A DNA stretch of 37,278 nt from Levilactobacillus hammesii DSM 16381 (lineage in GTDB: Bacteria; Bacillota; Bacilli; Lactobacillales; Lactobacillaceae), in assembly GCF_001434395.1 (NCBI RefSeq), contig NZ_AZFS01000041.1, positions 34,031 to 71,308 of the forward strand. Reading direction: 5' to 3'. Shown here piece by piece: positions 7,495 through 18,300 of the stretch. A program made the position numbers and the translations under genes. The notes under the pieces were generated by a model. That model did not search any database. It saw only the letters and a program-made list of their open reading frames with translations, and had not been told where the DNA came from. The number at the start of each line of letters is the position of its first letter. Position 1 is the stretch's first letter.

Positions 7495-7890
7495 ATGAGA
7501 AATCGTGATGAAACGATTGCACACTGGCAAGCACAACAATTAACAAATTTTTCCGATGCCGACGATTTTCGTGTTTCGCCATTTTATGATGATGGTAAAA
7601 CATATGGCACGCCAACTTGGATTTGGTCAGTCGTAGTTGATGGGCACTTGTACATCCGGGCCTGGAATGGCTTGAATTCGCGGTGGCATCGTTCAGCGGT
7701 TCAACAGCGTGCTGGTCGGATGTACTTAGCCGGTGCTAATTACGAAGTTGGCTTCGTTGAGATAGACAGTGCCGATTTGAACAACCAGATTGACCAAGCC
7801 TATCAAAAGAAATACGCGAACAGTTTGTATTTAGATTCGATGATTCAGCAGCGAGCTAGGGTGTCTACTTTAGAGGTCGTTCCTAGGTAA
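7495..7890 (+). CDS. DUF2255 family protein
   Basis: The 131-residue protein carries the family block F-Y-D-D-G-K-T-Y-G-T-P-T-W-I-W-S-V-V-V-D-G followed by L-Y-I-R-A-W-N-G and S-R-W-H, which I recognise as DUF2255. The family is often found beside SDR and LysR genes; its fold suggests a small beta-barrel that could bind flavin or another ligand, but no function is established. AAAGGAG lies 8 bases ahead of the ATG. It sits 26 bases after the SDR stop and about 20 bases before the aldo/keto reductase start, inside the same operon. Confidence 0.85.
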   Translation: MRNRDETIAHWQAQQLTNFSDADDFRVSPFYDDGKTYGTPTWIWSVVVDGHLYIRAWNGLNSRWHRSAVQQRAGRMYLAGANYEVGFVEIDSADLNNQIDQAYQKKYANSLYLDSMIQQRARVSTLEVVPR

Positions 7891-7910
7891 GAAAGGAAGT
7901 TTTGATTAAG

Positions 7911-8756
7911 ATGATAACGTTAAATAACGGTGTGGCAATGCCAACATTAGGGTTTGGCGTCTTTCAAATTACTGATTTAGCAGAGTGTGAACAGAGCGTA
8001 TTAACCGCTTTGAAAACAGGGTATCGCTTAATTGATACGGCGGCAACTTATGGTAATGAGTCAGCTGTCGGTAAGGCAATTAAGCGCAGTGGCATTGACC
8101 GGCAGGATATCTTTATTTCGTCCAAGGTATGGATTCAAGATGCAAGTTATGAAAAAACAATGGCTTCATTTGAGAAGACTTTGGATAATTTGCAGACAGA
8201 TTACTTGGATCTGTATTTAATCCATATGCCTTATGGTGACTATCACGGTAGTTGGCGGGCCATGGAAGAACTCTATGAAGCCGGGAAGATCAAGGCGATT
8301 GGGGTCTGCAACTTTGAAGCGGACCGGCTGGTTGATTTGATTTTGAGCCACCACGTTGTGCCAGCAGTTAACCAAATTGAAATGCATCCCTTCTGGCAAG
8401 AGAAGTCGTTACGTTCGGTGATGAAGCACTATGATATTCATACGATGGCGTGGGCGCCATTCGCGGAAGGTCAGCAACATTTGTTCACCAATCCAACGTT
8501 GACGGCTATCGGGGCCAAGTACCATAAAACTGCTGCACAAGTCGTTTTACGTTGGCTACAGCAAAATGAGATTGTCGCAATTCCTAAGTCGGTGCATGCC
8601 GAAAGAATTGCTCAAAATTTTGCCACGAGCGATTTTAACTTGAGTGAGGCCGATTTAGTTCAAATTGAAGCATTGGATCAAAATAAACCATTGATTTTAA
8701 ACATCCGTGATGTGAATGAGGTTTATCGACTGCATGATATTACATTTGAACAGTAG
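7911..8756 (+). CDS. Aldo/keto reductase
   Basis: The 281-residue protein is an (alpha/beta)8 NADPH-dependent reductase. The catalytic tetrad is intact: D42, Y47, K72 and H105. G-V-C-N-F near 145 and a C-terminal I-P-K-S (cofactor phosphate binding) also match the family. The ATG at 7911 is preferred over an in-frame TTG at 7902, because GAAAGGAAG ends only about 2 bases before the TTG but about 11 before the ATG. It resembles the 2,5-diketo-gluconate reductase/YvgN group, which reduce aldehydes such as methylglyoxal; the exact substrate here is unknown. It is third in the LysR-facing operon. Confidence 0.92.
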   Translation: MITLNNGVAMPTLGFGVFQITDLAECEQSVLTALKTGYRLIDTAATYGNESAVGKAIKRSGIDRQDIFISSKVWIQDASYEKTMASFEKTLDNLQTDYLDLYLIHMPYGDYHGSWRAMEELYEAGKIKAIGVCNFEADRLVDLILSHHVVPAVNQIEMHPFWQEKSLRSVMKHYDIHTMAWAPFAEGQQHLFTNPTLTAIGAKYHKTAAQVVLRWLQQNEIVAIPKSVHAERIAQNFATSDFNLSEADLVQIEALDQNKPLILNIRDVNEVYRLHDITFEQ

Positions 8757-8771
8757 AAGGGACGCTAAAAT

Positions 8772-9818
8772 ATGCGAGAAGTTCAAGCTTTACAAGCTGA
8801 TCATAGTGATTTTAAGTCTTTCCATCACACGACGATTGTTCGGCGAGATTTACGTGCCGATGACGTCGCCATTGATGTGAAGTACTGCGGTATCTGTCAC
8901 TCGGATATTGCTCAGGTCGAGGGCATTGATGATGTCTTTAAGCATCCAATTATTCCTGGTCATGAGATTACGGGAATTGTGAGTGCCATTGGTTCTGAGG
9001 TGAAGGACTTTAAAGTTGGCGACCGAGTCGGAGTTGGCTGCTTTATTGACTCTTGTGGCAAATGTAAATACTGCCTTGCTGGTCAAGAGCAATTCTGTGA
9101 GAAGGGGTATGTATCCGTCTTTAATACCCCAGATTATGATGGCAAGGTGACTGAAGGCGGTTATTCACAATCGTTGGTTGTTAAGGATCACTTTGTCTTG
9201 CACATTCCGGATACTTTGAATTTAGCTGAAGCAGCACCATTACTTTGTGCAGGGATTACGACTTACAATCCATTGGTGCGTTATCACATTGGCAAGGGGT
9301 CAAAGGTGGCCATCATTGGCTTAGGCGGGCTTGGTCATATTGCCGTTCAATTCGCTAATAAGTTAGGTGCAGAAGTCACGGTTTTAGGCCATTCAGATAG
9401 TAAGCGGGCCGAGGCCGACCAATTTGGGGCCACAAGTTATGAAATCTTACGTAAAGATGAGGATTTTGATCGTCTTGCGGGTCAATTTGATTTCATTTTA
9501 AACACAGCAGCGATTAAATTGAATTTAGACAATTATCTAAAATTATTGACGGTTAACGGAACCTTTTGCTTTGTTGGGCTCACCATGGAGGAACAACAAT
9601 TCAATCTGTTCAGTATCTTCAATAAACAGGGAACAATTACCGTTTCAAATGTTGGTGGTATCCCAATGACACAGGATATGCTGAACTTTGCTGCGGCCCA
9701 TGACGTTAAGCCACAGATTGAAATGATTGGGATTGATGATGTACCGACTGCTTATCAACGCATCATTGATAGCGACGTTCATTATCGCTTTGTCATTGAT
9801 ATGAAGACGTTGAAGTAA
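8772..9818 (+). CDS. Zinc-dependent alcohol dehydrogenase, cinnamyl-alcohol-dehydrogenase type
   Basis: The 348-residue protein has catalytic zinc ligands C39, H64 (in G-H-E) and probably C159, and structural zinc ligands C95, C98, C101 and C109. The Rossmann motif G-L-G-G-L-G is at 183-188. Y-C-G-I-C-H-S-D near 38-45 is typical of the cinnamyl alcohol/YahK/AdhA group, NADP(H)-dependent aldehyde reductases of broad range. It is the last gene of the operon, 15 bases after the aldo/keto reductase, and is followed by a terminator at 9910-9946. With SDR and AKR it gives three unrelated carbonyl-reducing enzymes in one transcript, which points to aldehyde detoxification; this is inference. Confidence 0.93.
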   Translation: MREVQALQADHSDFKSFHHTTIVRRDLRADDVAIDVKYCGICHSDIAQVEGIDDVFKHPIIPGHEITGIVSAIGSEVKDFKVGDRVGVGCFIDSCGKCKYCLAGQEQFCEKGYVSVFNTPDYDGKVTEGGYSQSLVVKDHFVLHIPDTLNLAEAAPLLCAGITTYNPLVRYHIGKGSKVAIIGLGGLGHIAVQFANKLGAEVTVLGHSDSKRAEADQFGATSYEILRKDEDFDRLAGQFDFILNTAAIKLNLDNYLKLLTVNGTFCFVGLTMEEQQFNLFSIFNKQGTITVSNVGGIPMTQDMLNFAAAHDVKPQIEMIGIDDVPTAYQRIIDSDVHYRFVIDMKTLK

Positions 9819-9909
9819 TCTCTGTGTTTTGAATGCCGTGGAGTTCCAGTATGTATTAGATGACGAGCTACGTTTGTGACGGAAGAGTCTGAATAATAAG
9901 CAATCTAAG

Positions 9910-9946
9910 ATGGTTAGCTCTTATCAATGGAGTTAATCATTTTTTT
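9910..9946 (+). terminator. Terminator of the reductase operon
   Basis: ATGGTTAGCTC (9910-9920) pairs with GAGTTAATCAT (9930-9940) with two G-U wobbles, followed by a T run to 9946. It lies 91 bases after the alcohol dehydrogenase stop. Confidence 0.75.
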
Positions 9947-9987
9947 GTACGGGGCTAGAATCAGTGCCAATAAAGCAACGATGAACA

Positions 9988-10167
9988 ATGAATCGCTTTC
10001 CTCATAAGCATAACGGGAAAGACGGTTCATTTCACTATATGGTTATCAGGGTAGAGCGAAGGGCACCCTCAGAGAGCTTTTTGCTAATAGGCTTAAAAAA
10101 TGAGATTGATGGGGGAGAGCCATTAACTGCTCAAGAAGGCGAGGTAACTACGGTATACTTGAGGTAA
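9988..10167 (+). CDS. Doubtful 59-residue ORF
   Basis: An ATG-initiated frame of 59 residues contains a charged, protein-like stretch (V-I-R-V-E-R-R-A-P then L-L-I-G-L-K-N-E-I-D-G-G). There is no clear ribosome binding site and I do not recognise the sequence. It may be the 3' remnant of a lost gene. Confidence 0.2.
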   Translation: MNRFPHKHNGKDGSFHYMVIRVERRAPSESFLLIGLKNEIDGGEPLTAQEGEVTTVYLR

Positions 10168-10192
10168 ATAAATTTATTTGGAGATGGTTTTA

Positions 10193-10378
10193 ATGAGACT
10201 TGATTTTGCTAGTCTTGTTAAAGTATCAGTTTACACAAGGAATAACGGGACAGTATTACTGACGAAAAAGCAATCACAAACAAGGGTTCTTCAGGTTCAG
10301 GCAGTTATGAAATTTTTATGGTCCTCAACGACATTCCGTAAACATTGGGGAGGTCATTTTGCTTGCACTATCTGTTAA
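10193..10378 (+). CDS. Doubtful 61-residue ORF with a good ribosome binding site
   Basis: ATG at 10193 follows GGAG (10180-10183) with 9 bases between. The product starts M-R-L-D-F-A-S-L-V-K-V-S and is basic, with no motif I know. It ends in an unusual C-T-I-C. It could be a real small gene or a decayed one. Confidence 0.25.
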   Translation: MRLDFASLVKVSVYTRNNGTVLLTKKQSQTRVLQVQAVMKFLWSSTTFRKHWGGHFACTIC

Positions 10379-10543
10379 CATTACTTCAAGCGTATTGATT
10401 GTTACTGTCGTGAGTAGTCTTTTGGAATAAGGTTATGATTCTCCTGGTGATTCGGTTGGTTGAAGAAGTTAAGCTTTTCTAGGTGTGATTTAATGATTAT
10501 ACTTAAAATTAGTTGTAGATAATTGTGACCTAGGAGGACTTCA

Positions 10544-11107
10544 ATGCGTCTATTTTCAAAGACTGAATGTTATCAGCATTTTACTGGAACCATTACTCAC
10601 TATGGAAAGGATACATATGGGCAAGCAGTAACAGCAGTTCAAAATGTGGAAGATGAATCAGGCCACTTAATTACAGATCATGTATGGGTTCAGAAATGGA
10701 TTAAGCCGCGTAAAGGTAGTCAGGATAAAAATATTGGAAAAATTGTTTCCTTTACTGCAAAGCCAGTACTTTATAAGAGGTATGACCTTACTCAAGATTA
10801 TGGATTGCGTATTTCGGGTCGCATTTTTCGAGCACTACCGGTTCCAACCGCGTTAAGTCCTAAGTTTTGCAAGCGGATGCGGAAGCACAGAAACCAATAT
10901 TTCGCAGGTGTTATCGTCGATCATCAATTAAAATTCATTGGTCAAGGAAGCGACGGTAAAATAACGGAGACAGTTGAAAACACGCGCTACTTCGAAAGAA
11001 TCAGTGGACTTATTGCGAATACAACCCCTTATCTTAATGGACATACACCAGTTATCTTTAAAGTCATTATCTATGGAGACATTCTTTTCATGGGGATTGC
11101 TCGTTAG
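10544..11107 (+). CDS. Unrecognised 187-residue protein
   Basis: TAGGAGG precedes the ATG at 10544 by 7 bases, and the frame is intact. The product has no signal peptide or membrane helix. The first 90 residues alternate beta-type segments (F-T-G-T-I-T-H-Y-G, then H-V-W-V-Q-K-W, then G-K-I-V-S-F-T-A-K-P), a pattern of the small OB-fold-like proteins encoded near mobile genes in lactobacilli; this likeness is weak. The second half has a basic K-F-C-K-R-M-R-K-H stretch around residues 106-114 that could bind nucleic acid. It stands alone between gene-poor regions and has its own terminator candidate at 11281-11325. I assign no function. Confidence 0.6.
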   Translation: MRLFSKTECYQHFTGTITHYGKDTYGQAVTAVQNVEDESGHLITDHVWVQKWIKPRKGSQDKNIGKIVSFTAKPVLYKRYDLTQDYGLRISGRIFRALPVPTALSPKFCKRMRKHRNQYFAGVIVDHQLKFIGQGSDGKITETVENTRYFERISGLIANTTPYLNGHTPVIFKVIIYGDILFMGIAR

Positions 11108-11280
11108 CACTTTGAATGCGGTACGGTTTTGAGGAGTGAGTGTTGTAACTCATAGATTTTAAATGGGAATGCAGCTTCATTGTGTACAATTTCGGTGGCC
11201 AGTTAAGCATGGCCAATAAGGAAAAAGCTAGGTAAGTAATTCTTGAGTTAGAGGATTAGCGTATCTCAGCTAAAAACGTG

Positions 11281-11325
11281 AAGAAGCCCCAAGATTAGGT
11301 GAAAATGCTAATCTTGGGGCTTCTT
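11281..11325. terminator. 18-bp perfect hairpin, probable terminator
   Basis: AAGAAGCCCCAAGATTAG (11281-11298) pairs perfectly with 11308-11325 around a 9-base loop. Only TTT follows on the plus strand, so the T tract is short, but stem strength is high. It probably ends the 10544 transcript. Confidence 0.65.
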
Positions 11326-11394
11326 TGGGTTGCTTACGATGACGACCTTGTCTAAACAAATTTAATTATTTAACGGCCTAACACGGTGTCACCC

Positions 11395-11550
11395 TTAATT
11401 GCTTTTTTGAACGAGGGTTTTGTTGGCGATGATATAGTGACCATCAGATAAAATGAGTCGCGTGGTTAAGCGGTACTGGATCTTAAGGGGATCTTTTTGC
11501 ATATCTCGAACGAGACCAGCAGCCGAATAGAAGAATAATATGATTGTCAA
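11395..11550 (-). pseudogene. Possible gene remnant, leftward
   Basis: An open minus-strand frame of 51 residues reads as a hydrophobic stretch (L-T-I-I-L-F-F-Y-S-A-A-G-L-V) followed by a protein-like tail (I-Q-Y-R-L-T-T-R-L-I-L-S-D-G-H-Y-I-I-A-N-K). Its only upstream start is a TTG inside a terminator hairpin, so it is unlikely to be expressed. It looks like the C-terminal end of a lost membrane protein. I do not recognise the family. Confidence 0.3.
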
Positions 11551-11585
11551 AAGATGGGACCTAGTTCATAGATCCCACCTTTTGG
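11547..11585 (-). terminator. Hairpin resembling a leftward terminator
   Basis: On the minus strand AAAAGGTGGGATCTA pairs with TAGGTCCCATCTTTT through a 4-base loop, with two G-U pairs that are mismatches on the plus strand. This asymmetry indicates the structure is meant for the leftward transcript. The T run is short. Confidence 0.5.
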
Positions 11586-12378
11586 GTATCTCGAATGGTT
11601 GGTCCGGGTAAACGCAAAAAAATAAAACTAAAGTTCCAAAGCCAATAACAGATAAGGTGAAGCGACCGTTAAATTAATGAAGTTCGTGTTACATATAATA
11701 CAAAGCGTGATATTAAACTGGGGTTAAGTGTAAACCCCCTTGAATATATAGATGGTCGAAACTATACTAGGAGTACCCTAAAGCTGATAATTCAGGACTT
11801 CAGGCCAGTCAACTGCAAGCGAGAGCACCGGTAATGACTGAGTTTAGACGAACCGGCTGGTGGTCGGTGACACTATATGAGGGATGGGTCCGGCAACTTG
11901 GAAAGATCTATACGGTCAGGTACCGCTCGAAATCTAACAGAAACCGCGAAAATGAAACCGGTTTCTCAAAAATTTCAACAAAAAAATTAGTGAGCAAATA
12001 GTATCACCAATTAACGGTGAAAATCGTCGCTTGAGTGGAAATCTGTTTCAGCTTTCGAGGGTAATTGCCAGTATGACAGGCCTCAAGGCACATTTGTCGA
12101 TCGCTTTAGATGATGGCCAATTGGCTGTCCAGTCGTCTTGTTAAAGAAAACGGTTACCAAACGTATCGCCGGTATGGCGGCATTTATTCAAGCCACGGGT
12201 CAAAGTACATGATAGAGTGAAAGAATTTACTTACATATTGGGTGGCAGCGTTACTTTCGTCACCACCACTAGTAACGGTTAGTTTGACCGTTAAATATCA
12301 TTTAAAAATAGCGGACGCGCAGTTATTTAATTGATCAGGAGCAGCCAGAACTGAGCGGCCCTAAGGGAGATTTGAATT
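11586..12378. other. Long leader region of the giant adhesin gene
   Basis: About 790 bases lack an intact gene. They hold a TATAAT at 11694-11699 without a good -35, a small hairpin GGGGTT/AACCCC (11720-11738), a perfect 12-base palindrome GAAACCGGTTTC (11954-11965), a possible frameshifted gene remnant (11956-12212), and TTGACC near 12275 that could belong to the promoter of the 12379 gene. GGGAG stands ahead of the ATG at 12379. Confidence 0.5.
11956..12212 (+). pseudogene. Possible frameshifted gene remnant
   Basis: The frame open from 11956 to the TAA at 12142 reads like real protein (L-S-G-N-L-F-Q-L-S-R-V-I-A-S-M-T-G-L-K-A). Directly overlapping, another frame from 12138 to the TGA at 12210 continues with T-V-T-K-R-I-A-G-M-A-A-F-I-Q. 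Together they suggest one small gene broken by a frameshift and lacking its start. I do not recognise the family, and chance open frames cannot be excluded. Confidence 0.3.
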
Positions 12379-15300
12379 ATGAAACAAAAGACTGAGAACC
12401 AAATGATTAAAAATCCAATTGGTTTGTATAAGGGGCATACGGGTTGGAAGGTTAAGACGCGGATATTCGGGACGCTGCTAATCAGTTTCTCCGCCGTTAC
12501 GATTGCTGAGAGCACGACTGTCGTTGACGTTCATGCGGCAACACCAGCGCCGACCGCTGCTGTTCAGCCGAAATCAGATACTGACCCGTCGCCAGCACCC
12601 AATAAGGTCAGTCCTGCTCCAACGCCAACACCAACTAAACCAGCGCCAACCCAACCAACGCAGAAACCGGTGATTGAGTCGGCCTCGGTGACAACGTCTA
12701 AAGCGACACCTGCACCTGAATCGTCCACTGACACGACCAATGATTCCGGCGACTACCCGGTTCTTGCGCAGGACAAAGACATTAACGTCGGGGCGGATAC
12801 ATCCGAGGTGAAGTTAACTGCGGATCAGATTGCCAGTCACTTTACGGCGACTGTCGAAAACAAAGATGGTAGCGATGGAGATGACGATCCAGCAGATAAC
12901 AAGAAGACTAAGCCAATTGGGAAGAATGGCAGTGTGCAGCTGACCACGTTGGGTAAACACGATTATTACAGATCTCCTGGGAGCACGACTCAAATTGAGG
13001 GCCATCAGGTGGCTCACGTGTCGTTTGAACACGAAATTGACTTCAGTCATAACTTCTCCATGACTGGTGCCTTAGGCGTTGGGAGTAAGTCATCTGGTGG
13101 TGCCGACAGTGTTGGGCTTATTTTCGCCCCTGGCGATCCAGCCGAGGCCACAGGGGGGGGTGCCGGTGGTCGTCTCGGGATTGAAGGGTTGTCTAACGCT
13201 TTTGGCTTTGTTTTTGATGAATACGATAACCAAACAGACTTCAAGGACCCGACCGGCAAACCTTATGTTGGCTGGCGCTACACCGATTCGAGTACGAAGC
13301 TGCAAAAGGCTGACCGATTAGATTGGGTATTGGCCAGCACGTTAGGGTTAGCGCGAACCTCAAACCCGGAGAACGCGTTCGTCATGAACTATGACGCCGA
13401 ACATCAAAACCTAACCATTAAGTTAAATGGCCATACGTTCACTCGGCACATTGACGATGTCAAGACCGGGTATTCATTATCCGTGGCGGCTTCGACCGGT
13501 GGGAACTTCAACGACTACTCCGCTAAAATTGATAATTTCAGTTATACGCCCAAGACAATTCGACTGGGAGTGAATCTGGTGGATGCCGCGGGGGAGTCTG
13601 GGGCGCTGTTAAATAATACGACTGTCAACGCGGTCGCTAACATCGGGGATACTATTTCTATTTTCTCCTCGCAGGATGCGGCTAAACGGGCGGTAGCAGC
13701 AGATAAAACGCTGAATCCAGCACTGGTTGCCGTGATTCCGTCAGACTCGGCGGGCAACGTTTACGTCATTGATGGCAGCCAGGTCGTGGCCAACAATAAT
13801 GGGACGGCTCGTACCATTGCGGATGCTAGCGGTCAGAGTGTGGCTGATGGGACTTACTACAGTTACACGGTCCAGGACGGGGATGGTCAGCAGATGACCG
13901 TACCGGTTAGACTGGCATTTAAAGCGAATGTTACCCCGATTGACGCCGCGACCGGTCAGCCCATTGAAGGGGTAAAACCGTTGACGGTGACGGCAGTGGC
14001 CGGGGAGCCAACCCTGGTTTCATTTCCGGGCTATACGCCTACCCAAGTGGTCCTAGAGGCGCCAGCGGCTGGCAAGACCGTCGCGGACGACTCTTTGACA
14101 ATTGATACCGCAACAACTAAGCCCAGCACGGCGACCACGACTGAGAAAGCCAATCCCATCGGCCACTACTATACGGGAACTGGGAAGACAGTTGATGGGA
14201 AGACGGTAAACGTGGATGCCGTGGCTGGGACGGGGCAGTCCATAACGGATGCGCTCAATCAACAACCCTTAAAAAATGGCGACCAGCCGGTGGCTAGTGG
14301 TGGTCAGCAAGAGATTAGCAATACCGATTACTATTGGTCCGCCGTGGGCGATGCCAGCGCAACTGATTCCACGGATGCCAATCAGCGTCAGGACAGTGGT
14401 AGCTTACTTTTACCAACGAAGTCTACGCTACAGTATTGGGACCAGCAGGCCATCACGAACCAAGCGACGGCTGACAAGTATCGGACACAGGCTCAAGAGA
14501 TGTATGATCAATTTGTTAAGCTATCTGGTTTGACGCAGGATCAAAAGGATGCGGCGGATAAATTACTTCAATCAGTCGTTGCGATTTATAAGCAGGTTTC
14601 GGACACTAACGGTCAGGCGAAGACCGCCTTTGAGGACGCTGAAACGAAGACAGATCCGGGCACCATTTATCAGGATGGCCAGGATGGGTACGCCTCTTTG
14701 GAAAAGGTACAGAACTTACTAATTGATTTTAAAGGGGACCTCGATAATCTGACGACGACCAATCAAGATGCACAGAATACTTTAGCAACTTTTGTGTCTT
14801 GGAGTCAGGTCTATGGGCAACCCTTGGCATTTCCAGATGTGACCTTCGGAAAGGACTTTGGGGCGGTTAGTAAGGCTGACTTCAACAATCCCGATTACTA
14901 TGAATATGTGGATGCCAAGAATCCTGACACTGTGGTGAAAACACCTAAGAATGTTGGGGCTTACCTCTTTAAACTGACCGACCATGGACGAACGTACCTT
15001 AAGAGCCTGAGTTCGAACCCGAATGCTGGTCTCTATGTTTCGGCGATGGTCACAATTACACCGCAAACGGCTGCCGCTACCGTGGATGGAACGACAGTGG
15101 CTTATGGTGGCGTCGATGGACAATTCCCAGCATTTACGGGGAGTCTTGGCAACGCAGCTAAAGACCATCAGTTGAATCAAGGTGATTTTGAAGTCGTTGA
15201 CAGCGCTGGTAAAACGGTCACCGTTGATCAGCTTAAAGCGGGTGGCGACTACACGATTCAGTACACGGCGGCAGCTCAGGCGGCTTTGAAGAAGGATAGC

Positions 15301-18300
15301 AACTATCAGTTCACATCGTTTGGCACGGCCAAGTTGAAGGTAACGCCGCGAGAAATTACGGTCCAGGCACGGGATAGTGTTAAGACATATGGGGACGGTG
15401 CAACGGAGTTATCATTGACCACTGCTTCAGCCAATGGCTTGGTCAACCAGGATACGTTAGATTCCCTAGGTGTGAAATTAACCCGCGAGCCCGGCGAAAA
15501 TGTTGGAAAATATCAGATTATTTTGGATCCCACTTCAGTGATCAACCCGAATTATCACGTGGCGGTTAACCCTGGGACTCTTACGATTGGGAAGAAACCA
15601 ATCACGGTTAAGGTGATGAGCTTTGAGCGGGATTACGGGACAGCGCAACCGGATTTAACGTTTAGTATTCCGGCACTGACCGCAACTGGTCAGGAAAATG
15701 GTCAATTGGTTGGTCAGGATAAGCAGGCTGATCTGCATATCACTTTGACCCGCGCTACTGGGAGTGATGTCGGCACGTATGCCATTACGGGCTCAGTTGA
15801 TCAGGAGTCCAACTCTAACTATGAGGTTATTTTTGAGGATGGAAATGACACGATTAAGCAAGCGGCTGCTAGCGTCGCAGTTGCCGATAGTCAGCTGACT
15901 TACGGGGACGACACCACGGCCTTTACGGCAGCGGTTACCGGGCCCACGGTAGACGCGTTCGACCAAAGTGCCTTTGAAGTCGTGGATACTAATGGGCAAC
16001 CAGTCGTTTGGACCGGCCATTTGCCAGCGGGAAGGTATCAGGTTCAGTTAACAGCGGCTGCACAGGATGCTTTGAAAGCGGCCAATCCTAACTATGACTT
16101 TACGAGCTTTAAGCCGGGGACTCTGACAGTGTCGCCTAAGCCAATTACCGTAACGGCCCAGAGCCCTTCTAAAATCTATGGTGAACCCGATCCTGAGCTG
16201 ACATTGACGCCTGAATCGGCTGCCGGCTTGGCAACGAATGATACCTTAAGCAGTCTGGGCATTAAGTTGGTTCGTGCTGCTGGCGCAGACGTTAAGGCGT
16301 ATGACATTACGTTAGACAAATCATCAAGCTTGAATAAGAATTACACCATTACGGTTAACCCCGGTGAGCTGACGATTAAGCCGAAGCCACTCACGGTGAC
16401 GATTGAAAATATCACGGCCACGTATGGCGAAACCATTCCGGCATTGCAATTCGATGTTCCAGCGGGCACGAAGGTGGGGCTGATTAAGGGCGAGACTGAA
16501 GGCCTTCTTGGTGTGACGCTGACACGGGAGCCGGGAACGGATGCTGGTCATTATGTCATCAGTGGGACAGCGACGAACCAAAATTATGAGGTTACTTTTA
16601 AACCAGGAACCTTGACGATTTCGCAAGCCACTTCTGATGTGACGATTCCAAGTCTTAACATGATTTATGGCAATCCGATTCCACCGCTGTCAGCAACCTT
16701 GAATAATCCGACGACGAGTGAGATTAAACCGTCCGACTTGGTAGTCGTTAATGGTGCGGGCCAGTTGGTGACGGCTGATCAGTTGCAAACTGGCGAGACG
16801 TATAAAATTCAGCTTACGGCAGATGCAAAGAACCGCTTGATTTCGGAAAATCCCAACTATGATTTATCAAAGCTGGGAACCGGTGACCTGACCGTCGCTT
16901 CACGAGCCGTAACCGTACAAATTGACCCGCAGGTGATCTATCGTGGTGAAGCTAACCCAGCCAACTCTGCAAAATTGACGAAGGGAAGCTTTAAAACAGG
17001 TGAGACAGTGGCTTCGTTGAAGCTATCCTACTTGGATCCAGTTGCCCCGGACGTTGGGACTTATCAGATTACGGGTACGAATACGAACGCCAACTATGAG
17101 GTGACCGTTCTTGCGGGAACGTTGACGGTGTTGGGTAAGGAGATTGCGCCTGATGGGACCGTCACCATTACCCAGAAGGATGCTGCTGGGACCGTGACGA
17201 AGATTACAAAGCAGTGGGCAGTTGATGATGGCAGTGGCGACAGTGAGACCGTTTATACCTATGATCCGGTTACTAAGACTCAGACGGTGACGGAGTTTCA
17301 AAACGGCCAACAGGTTGCGCAACAAACAATCTCACCGGATTCGGCGCCGGCCATTTTACCAGATGGTAATGGCGCGGCATCGGTGGTTGGCCACGATACG
17401 AAAGGAGCTCCAATACTCACACACTATGGCATTGATCCGGATCAGGATGGTGTTGACAGTGATAAGGAGCTAGCGGATGGCACCGATCCCGTAAAGTCAG
17501 ATACCGATGGTGATGGAGTGGACGACGGCGAAGAAGCCCAGCTCGGGACAAATCCGTTGGAAGCCGATACGGATGATGACGGGGTGAGCGATGGTGATGA
17601 GATCAAAGACGGCACCGATCCGTTGAAGCCAGATACGGATGGCGATGGGCTGAGTGATAAAGAAGAGCTTGACCTGGGCACTGATCCACTGAAGGTCGAT
17701 ACGGATGGTGACGGCATCCCTGATGGTGTTGAAGTCAAGAATGGGACGAATCCATTGGTCCCAGAGGTTCGGGTTGCGCCAACACCGATCGACACCGATG
17801 GGGATGGTGTGAGCGATGCTGACGAGATTAAAGCGGGCACCGATCCACTGAAGGCCGATACGGATGGCGATGGTATCCCTGATGGTAAAGAGCTCAAGCT
17901 GGGGACGAACCCGCTGAAGGCGGATACGGATGGCGATGGCATTCCTGATGGTAAAGAACTTAAGCTGGGGACGAACCCGTTGAAGGCGGACACGGATGGC
18001 GACGGTATCCCTGATGGTAAAGAGCTCAAGCTGGGAACCAATCCGCTGAAGGCGGACACGGATGGTGACGGTGTTCCTGATGGTCAGGAGTTACGCCAGC
18101 ATACGAATCCACTGAAGCCCAACCGGGTGAAGGACGGCAAGAAAGAACGTCAGCACACCCATCCATTGAAGGCCGATACCGACCACAATGGTTCCAGTGC
18201 GGGCGATGGCCTTCTCCAGCACACGAACCCGCTGAAAGTCTCAGCCGCCAGCCAAGCAGACGCTTCAATGCAGGTGACCACGACGCGGCGTGCACGTCAA

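Larger units (their letters stand above)
9947..10543. other. Gene-poor stretch with two doubtful small ORFs
   Basis: No recognised gene lies here. Two short open frames (9988-10167 and 10193-10378) are listed separately. The DNA is more A+T-rich than the flanking operon. I see no tRNA-like or repeat structure. Confidence 0.5.

Noticed and set aside
17442..18059. Long minus-strand open frame of repetitive Ser/Pro-rich protein
   Set aside because: It is the antisense reading of the 66-bp TSP3 repeats; the period and composition follow from the plus-strand coding sequence.
17857..18120. Regular 66-bp repeats considered as a CRISPR-like or other non-coding array
   Set aside because: The repeats are contiguous without spacers, in frame, and encode calcium-binding loops.
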